A stretch of 26,805 nucleotides of DNA from Zygnema circumcarinatum (lineage: Eukaryota > Streptophyta > Zygnematophyceae > Zygnematales > Zygnemataceae): assembly GCA_037447605.1 (NCBI GenBank), contig CM074811.1:1914398-1941202 (forward strand). The letters run 5' to 3'. The notes under the pieces are model-generated. The model did no database searches, was not told the DNA's origin, and worked only from the letters and a program-made list of their open reading frames with translations. Every line of letters starts with the position of its first letter. Positions within the stretch are counted from its first letter, which is position 1. Below are positions 21,462 to 26,805 of this stretch, piece by piece. Position numbers and translations under genes: made by a program.

Positions 21462-22082
21462 GGACGGGAGGTGGAGGCCGGCGGTAGGATAGGCGAGTTT
21501 GATGGTTAGTGGGTGTTGGAAGTGAAGTGATGTTTGGGGGGGATAGGGTTTGTGGTTCCACGGAATTTTCCTCTCAATGCTTAATATTGTTATTTTGTGA
21601 GCGGCGACGGCCTGCATTGGATTACTCGGACAACTTTTGAGAGCATGTCGGCAATTCGGTAGGGTGTGCATGCTGGAACGGGACATTGGATGGGCATCGG
21701 CCGGGTAGGTACAACACATCCGTTCCAGACCATTCCCTCGGCGTCGTGAGGTCAATACCAATCCATCTTTCCATCGTGAACCTTCTCTCTTTTTTTTTTT
21801 TTCCTTTTTGACAAGAAAGCAGCCAGCAAGAAGAGACGGCGGGCGAAAACGAGTCGAGCAGAGGTCGCCGAAGGCAGGCAGCACCGCCATGAGGGCGGGG
21901 AACGGGCCCTCCCTCCCGCCCTCCAAGGCGAGGCCGGCCGGCCCACGCTCCGTGCGTCCGCAGTTTAACGCTCCGTGTTCTCTAACGGAACCGACGGAAC
22001 GAGTCTGCGGCTACACCGCAAGGGAACTTGCCCCCATGTGAACGCAAAGTGGATTGGTGGGTGCCAGTGTGAACCCTAACAT

Positions 22083-22139
22083 GTACGGTACTGTACGGTC
22101 CAGTTTCCGACTTCCTCTCCCCGTACGTAAGGTACGTAC
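22083..22139. promoter_or_regulatory. GTAC cluster 2
   Basis: Six GTAC cores in about 57 bp (22083, 22088, 22093, 22123, 22132, 22136), including TGTACGGTACTGTACGG and CCGTACGTAAGGTACGTACG. It lies roughly 0.9 kb upstream of the F-box ATG and about 1.1 kb upstream of the AP2M ATG. Confidence 0.4.
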
Positions 22140-23063
22140 GGACGGACTGGCAGAATGGCAGTGGCGCTGCAAGCAAGGCCCTCTCCCTCCCTTCCTTCCC
22201 CTCCATACCTCCCTCCCTCCACCGGGCCGGGCCGGGCAGCCATGGAAGAATGGAAGGCACGCTGGGGCACAGACCACCGGCAGGGCGCTACAGGGGTGGG
22301 AGGAAGGCCGCCCGGCCGACTTGTTTTGAATTCGCAGGTTCGCTTAGAATTCGAAAAGGCGTAAGAGATTTTGCATCGTTACACCGGCCTTCTTTGCCTC
22401 TGAAAAGTAGCGGAAGAGGAGGTATGGGCTTCTTTGGTGAAGAACGCGGGTCAGGGGGTCAGCGGATCAGCTGCGGTCAGGTGTTCGCTTCAACTGAATT
22501 GACTCTGTGATTTGAGCCTTCAAGAAGTAATAAAGTGCATCATCACTCTGCGCGTTTGGTGTTCTGAATAGTTCGGATGTTGCTCTTGTGTCTGCAGTCT
22601 TGAGTGTGAAGTGAGATACGAATTGCTGGGTTGGAAGTTAGTGTACGGGTTATAGAGGTGTACAAATTTATCGGCAATTTCAGTTTGTTGGCCACCTGCA
22701 TAAGCTATCATTTCGTTTTCTCATCTTAGAATGCACTCTATAGTTGAACTCCTGAAAATGTGTCTGGCATACACCATAAACGTCATCGGATTCCTGATGT
22801 CATCGTCTCTTAAAATGAGTTTCATTGGAGGAATTTGTTCGGCTATGCCGTTTTTGTTGTTGTACTGATAGGTGAGGGGATTGATCACTTTGTTTTTTTT
22901 TTGTGCAGGCCCGTGATCTATATTTCATACAATTTTTCCATCAGTGAGGGAGGCTTGTGCATAATATCTATTAAAGAGGCCTTACAGGGGTACAACTAGC
23001 CTCCATCCAGCAATTACGAGTGTACATAATCTGACTGCTATCATCATTGCCTAGCAGATCACA

Positions 23064-24068
23064 ATGTCATCGCCCTGTATTGATGAGCCGATGCTCGCGT
23101 CAGGATTCAGGCAAGACGAAACGAGTTTGTTGTCGGCTCTACCGGAGGAGTGTCTTGAGCTTGTCTTCAGACGGATGGCTCCTCCAGATGTCGGCCGTGC
23201 CGCTTGTGTTTGCCATGCTTGGGCAGCCATTGCAAGGTCGAATTCTGTTTGGTCGAATCGTGAGGCTCCAGCTGCAGCAGACCTCGTCAAAAGCTATACT
23301 GAACTCTATCCTGGCGCGTTTGGCTGTTCCTCCAGAGATTTGTTTCGATTCATGTTAAAGGGGTTCTACGTGAGTGGCAGGACAGCTAAACTGGAAATTG
23401 ACCCTGCCAGTGGTACGCTGACCTATGCCATTTCTTTGGGAGCAGAGTCAGAGGCCATAATTCTAAGTGCTGGGGGACAGCAATATTGCAGCGAGGTAGA
23501 ATATGCCGAAGGCTCGCCGTTTTTCTTTATGCTCCACCTTACACAGTTCATCCCTGGTGCTTGGGGAATCAATCATTTCTGGTCTTACAGGACAGGCCCG
23601 TTGACTTGTTTCCTACCCCCAGGGAGGTATTCTATTGCATGGCGTCTCACCCGAGATGAATTTTGGGAGACTTTAGATGTCCTTGACACGTCAGAGACCT
23701 CCAGACACTTCTCTCTGATGAACAGATTCTGGACTGCATCTCACCATGTGGTGATGATTCAGAATAAGCTCCTTATAAGCCCGAAAGTGGTACCAGAGAT
23801 CCCAAAGTGGTTAGAGATTGTGGTTGCCGTATTGGTTGTTGAGCCACATGGTGAACTTTCTGAAGGGCGGCAGTCACGCGCAGAGCTGCCATACTGGATG
23901 GAGATGGACATGGTCGAAAGAAGGGACGTTTCAGAGGCAGCACGGCGAAGCAGCGGCAGGCAGCTTTGCAAGGTGGAACTGTTTGCAGAGTTGAGCAACC
24001 CGATTGGTCAGGATTGGGCTGGTGACTTGTACATAGATGCGCTTGTACTGAGACAAATCAGGGAGTGA
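23064..24068 (+). CDS. F-box protein with PP2-like domain (334 aa, single exon)
   Basis: An intact 334-codon frame. The F-box is at residues 24-68 (LSALPEECLELVFRRMAPPD..., ending VW), the module that docks on SKP1 in SCF ubiquitin ligases. Residues about 90-334 read as a phloem-protein-2-like (PP2/Nictaba-related) domain: DLFRFML, the LPPGRYSIAWRL strand, ELPYWMEMDM and the closing DLYIDALVLRQ. In Arabidopsis this F-box plus PP2 arrangement is the PP2-A/PP2-B type, in which the C-terminal domain may bind glycans or protein substrates. The substrate here is unknown. The start is supported by an in-frame TAG at 23052 in the genomic sequence. The two halves are typical of the family; I cannot assign an orthologue. 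Confidence 0.9.
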   Translation: MSSPCIDEPMLASGFRQDETSLLSALPEECLELVFRRMAPPDVGRAACVCHAWAAIARSNSVWSNREAPAAADLVKSYTELYPGAFGCSSRDLFRFMLKGFYVSGRTAKLEIDPASGTLTYAISLGAESEAIILSAGGQQYCSEVEYAEGSPFFFMLHLTQFIPGAWGINHFWSYRTGPLTCFLPPGRYSIAWRLTRDEFWETLDVLDTSETSRHFSLMNRFWTASHHVVMIQNKLLISPKVVPEIPKWLEIVVAVLVVEPHGELSEGRQSRAELPYWMEMDMVERRDVSEAARRSSGRQLCKVELFAELSNPIGQDWAGDLYIDALVLRQIRE

Positions 24069-24892
24069 ATTGTTGCTTGTAAATTTTGTATATGTATCAT
24101 ATCGGGCTCGTGTAGGGTGATGCGAACTATTTCCTGGCATGTGCATATAGGTTAAGGTCAAGAAACAGGTAGTAGCCGATTGGAACATGTGTTGTGTTGT
24201 ACAGAATGTTTGAAATTCTATTGCAAGATTCTAGCAGGGCAGACTTGTTGTAGCAATGAGCAAATAAGGGTGAGTCGGTGGAGCCCAGCAGCTGATAATG
24301 AAACACTCACCATGTGTGTTGATACATTCAATAGCTCAAATGCTTTGTTGGTCCTTGGCTTCGTTCTCATGAAAGTGTCACCCAAGAGATGGATTCTTTC
24401 CTTCATTTCCGACCCTCCGCGGCTGCGCGAACATCAGTACAGTACAGGGGACTTTCGTTGCCTTCATCCCATTGTCGGTGCTCCTCTGTGCTGTGCGCGA
24501 AGCGTAAGTTTTGTTTTTCAGTTCCAAGTTCTACGCGGAAGACAGTACAGTACACCGAACTGTAAATCTCAGACCTTTGCGACCAGTCAGTCCCTCGTGG
24601 TTCCCCATGCTACTTTTGTCCATGTACATTTGAGATCAATGGCATTTTCTTTTCAAATTTCAAACCTGCGTCATGGTTCGCTGCCTTGCAGACCACAGGT
24701 TATGATGCTGCTCACAGGGGGCTAAGACAACAGAGCAGCAGCAGCAGCAGCAGTAGCAAAACAAAGAAAAAGGGAAACATGAAGAACCGCTACCGATAAA
24801 ACCGAACAGGTTGAGGATAAAAGAAGTTAAAGATTTTGGCTTCTCAAAAAGAAAAAACTTTCAAATCCAGTTTCTCAAAAAAAAAACCCTAT
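24069..24892. other. Gene-free region 3' of the F-box gene
   Basis: Probably includes the F-box gene 3' UTR. An open frame at 24180-24725 shows no domain and I treat it as chance. A (CAG)n run lies at 24734-24757. The direct repeat CAGTACAGTACA occurs twice (near 24435 and 24543). A-rich sequence precedes the fold-back element. Confidence 0.5.
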
Positions 24893-25828
24893 ATTTGTAA
24901 GGGTAGTGATATTTCCACCCCTTTTTTGGATCCAAACACCCCTTCCCGGCCGGGCAGATTTCAAAAAGGATTAAAAACGGAAAATGCTTTTTTCACACCT
25001 TTTTGGAATCGATACCCACCCTCCATCGGCAGATTTTATTTTTGCGAAACAAGGAAATAACCCGTCACCCCATTTTGAATATCCCGCCTACCTGAATTTT
25101 TTTTCACGCGTGCGTTCAATCGTAGCCGTCGATTCCCTCGCAGATCACTATTTGCTCTGCAGCCGGGCTCGGTCACAGCGAATGGCAGGTGCCCACGTAT
25201 CCCGCCAAACTCGTCTCAAAAAAATGTCCGTACAAATGTCGTACGGTCGCACTTTGAGGAACCCAAAATTTCGTACATTGCGAGCTTGGACCAATCAAAA
25301 ATTTCCACGTAACACGTGGCAGCTTTTGATTGGCTGGGAGCTAACAATGACGAGATCTCGAGCCGAGGGACGCGCGCACTCGCACGTGCGATCCGGCTTT
25401 GACGGAACTTGTGGGCGCTTTCCATTCGCTAAGATCGAGTCCGGCTGCAGATCGAACGGTGACCTGCAGTGGTGCGATCTGCGAGGGAATCGACAGATGC
25501 GATTGACACACACGTGTGAAGGACGGACACCCGCGAACGATCTCGTGGTGGACGGATCTTCCACTTCGAGCGGATTCGGGCTGGCAGATATTTCTTTCCC
25601 TCAAATAAAAATTTCAGGGAGGCGGGATACAGTATTCAAAATGCAGTGACGGGGTATCATTTTCCTTGGTTAGCAAAAATAAAATCAGCCGACGGAAGTA
25701 GGTGGGTATCGATTCCAAAAAGGTGTGAAAAAGGCATTTTCCGTTTTTAATCCCTTTTGAAATCTGCCCGGCCGGGAAGGGGTGTTTGGATCCAAAAAAG
25801 GGGTGGAAATATCACTACCCATTTGTAA
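24893..25828. mobile_element. 920-bp fold-back DNA transposon, about 200-bp TIRs, 8-bp TSD
   Basis: The element spans 24901-25820. It is flanked by the direct repeat ATTTGTAA at 24893-24900 and 25821-25828. The terminal inverted repeats are about 196 bp (24901-25096) and 208 bp (25613-25820), starting GGGTAGTGATATTTCC, and differ by only scattered substitutions and short indels. Pairing continues inside with more divergence: 25117-25148 with 25472-25505, 25154-25174 with 25433-25453, and GCGAATGG near 25179 with CCATTCGC near 25422. The apex is near 25312. No transposase is present, so it is non-autonomous. Long terminal repeats suggest a MULE-type or fold-back element, although MULEs usually make 9-bp duplications; the 8 bp here also fits hAT. 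High arm similarity suggests fairly recent insertion. Confidence 0.88.
25291..25333. repeat. Palindromic apex of the fold-back element (CCAAT and ACGTGG)
   Basis: CCAATCAAAA at 25291-25300 and CCACGT at 25305-25310 are mirrored by ACGTGG at 25314-25319 and TTTTGATTGG at 25324-25333, with both arms centred on 25312. The right arm includes a CACGTG G-box. These are the best-conserved bases in the middle of the element. Confidence 0.85.
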
Positions 25829-26252
25829 ACACGATTCATTTTGAGAAATGGGAAATGAATTCCTTAAAAAAAATCTCAACAACATTTCTCTCATTAATAT
25901 TAATTGTTCGTGTTCAATTTGAGTTTTCCTTGGGTCCACCGATCAACAATGAGATTTTAACGGATCGCAAAGCGCGTAGAAACAGAAGTCCGTACATAAA
26001 GTGTTGATCTGTTCGCGGGAAGATTCGTACGGCAAAAGTTAGGGCACGGATTAACCGAATCCCTAGAATCGCACGGAACTAACGTGGCGGAAACCGTAAT
26101 CCACAAGTGCGACCGAACCAAGAGTATTTGAAACTTTTTTTTAAACTTTTCGCTTCTTAAATCGAAAAAGTTTTGACCTCGAGTGTCCAAAGTTAAACCC
26201 TATTCAATAAGATTGAGAACTGAGAAATCAAGTAAACTGGGAATGGAAGTGG

Positions 26253-26347
26253 CATTGATCTCACGATGGCGATGAGGCCATCAAATGGAAATGGACAAAA
26301 TCAGCATGGGGAACCACGAGGAACTTGTCGCAAAGGACCTAAGCTCA
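26253..26347 (+). repeat. Dispersed repeat, copy C
   Basis: Starts CATTGATCTCACGATGGCGA, continues through GAGGCCATCAAATGG and CATGGGGAACCACGAGGA, and ends near CGCAAAGGACC. It is collinear with copy B at 9718-9807 and, over a shorter stretch, with copy A at 437-500. No inverted termini or target duplication are visible around it. Confidence 0.75.
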
Positions 26348-26739
26348 AAAGAAAAAAGTAAGTAAACTCGTTTCTCAATTTCTCAACCTGTTCAATTTTA
26401 CGGCACCCTTACCCTAATAATGTGGAAGATCGCAAACCCATGGCCTTGTGATGTTTCAAACTTGGCTCCGACGACGTGACGTCACGAGACGTGACGTCGG
26501 GCCGCGACTGTGCCCATGTGGCGAGTACAGCGTGCAACAAGGTGCGGAGCATGGAACGCGCAACGGGACGGGGACGAGAACGGGGACAGCGACAGGGACA
26601 GGGAAGGGCGTGACCGCCGCACGGACGGGCCGGGCCGGGCCGGCTGTGCGGCGCTGGCGGTGCCACGTGGCGGCAGCGGGCGAGCCGGGCGGGCGCCCGG
26701 GGGCGGCGGGACAGTCACAGGGCGCGCGGGACGCGTGGA

Positions 26740-26805
26740 CAGGGAGAGGGAGTGGGAGAGGGAGAGGGAGAGAGGGAAGGAGGGGGAGGGGGGAGAGGGA
26801 GAGGG
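26740..26805 (+). repeat. (GGGAGA)n microsatellite, cut by the window end
   Basis: Purine-only tract of GGGAGA/GGGAG units with minor interruptions, running off the right edge. Confidence 0.85.

Larger units (their letters stand above)
20970..23063. other. Divergent intergenic region between AP2M and the F-box gene
   Basis: Shared upstream region of AP2M (-) and the F-box/PP2 gene (+). No gene is supported. It holds two dense GTAC clusters (21413-21461 and 22083-22139) and a 14-T run near 21790. A TTTTTTTTTTGTGCAG sequence ending at 22908 looks like a splice acceptor, so the F-box gene may have a 5' UTR intron; I could not fix its donor. Confidence 0.5.
25829..26805. other. Right-edge region: repeat copy C, bZIP-like sites, G-box, microsatellite
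   Basis: No gene is supported; frames near 26409-26718 are GC-driven. CGTACG at about 26027 and CCGTAC at 25990 recur here. From about 26460 the sequence becomes GC-rich, with TGACGTCA at 26477, TGACGTCG at 26492 and a CACGTG near 26663. This resembles the left-edge composition and could be the promoter of a gene beyond the window. Confidence 0.45.

Noticed and set aside
24180-24725. 181-codon frame downstream of the F-box gene
   Set aside because: No domain or coding-like bias, and it lies in a probable 3' flank.
1-26805. tRNA or rRNA genes
   Set aside because: I looked for T-arm-like GGTTCRA sequences with a paired acceptor stem and for conserved rRNA segments, and saw none. A covariance-model search would settle it.

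Overview
This window is nuclear DNA from a streptophyte: a land plant outside the seed plants, or a charophyte-grade green alga. Five protein-coding genes can be rebuilt by eye. Four have GT-AG introns at positions that keep well-known plant proteins intact, and the fifth couples an F-box to a PP2-like domain, a plant-lineage architecture. There is no organellar or bacterial signal. I cannot name the species.

Layout, left to right. Positions 1-1470 are GC-rich upstream sequence with GTAC motifs and a telomere-like G-rich patch. Positions 1471-1874 are a roughly 400-bp array of the heptamer TTTCCAG. It ends about 90 bp before DPM3 (+, 1967-3430, 3 exons), the small membrane subunit of dolichol-phosphate mannose synthase. 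After a gene-free stretch comes an R2R3-MYB transcription factor (-, 5335-8691, 4 exons) with a very long low-complexity tail and TTAGGG-like repeats directly before its start codon. Its upstream region (8692-11944) is dense in CACGTG and CGTACG palindromes and contains a 514-bp hAT-like MITE with an 8-bp target duplication. Then come thiamine pyrophosphokinase TPK1 (-, 11945-14505, 6 exons) and the clathrin adaptor AP-2 mu subunit AP2M (-, 15499-20969, 13 exons). After a 2.1-kb divergent intergenic region is an intronless F-box/PP2-like gene (+, 23064-24068). The right end holds a 920-bp fold-back transposon (24901-25820) with about 200-bp terminal inverted repeats and an 8-bp target duplication, a third copy of a short dispersed repeat, and a GC-rich bZIP-site-like patch that may be the promoter of an unseen gene.

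The genes do not form a pathway. They are housekeeping functions (ER glycosylation, thiamine cofactor synthesis, endocytosis) beside two regulators (MYB, F-box). The less ordinary content is noncoding: the heptamer array, two non-autonomous DNA transposons that carry G-box-like motifs, a dispersed repeat shared with one of them, and recurrent CACGTG and CGTACG palindromes upstream of genes. Exon boundaries were set by reading splice sites, reading frame and family similarity from memory. No alignment was run.
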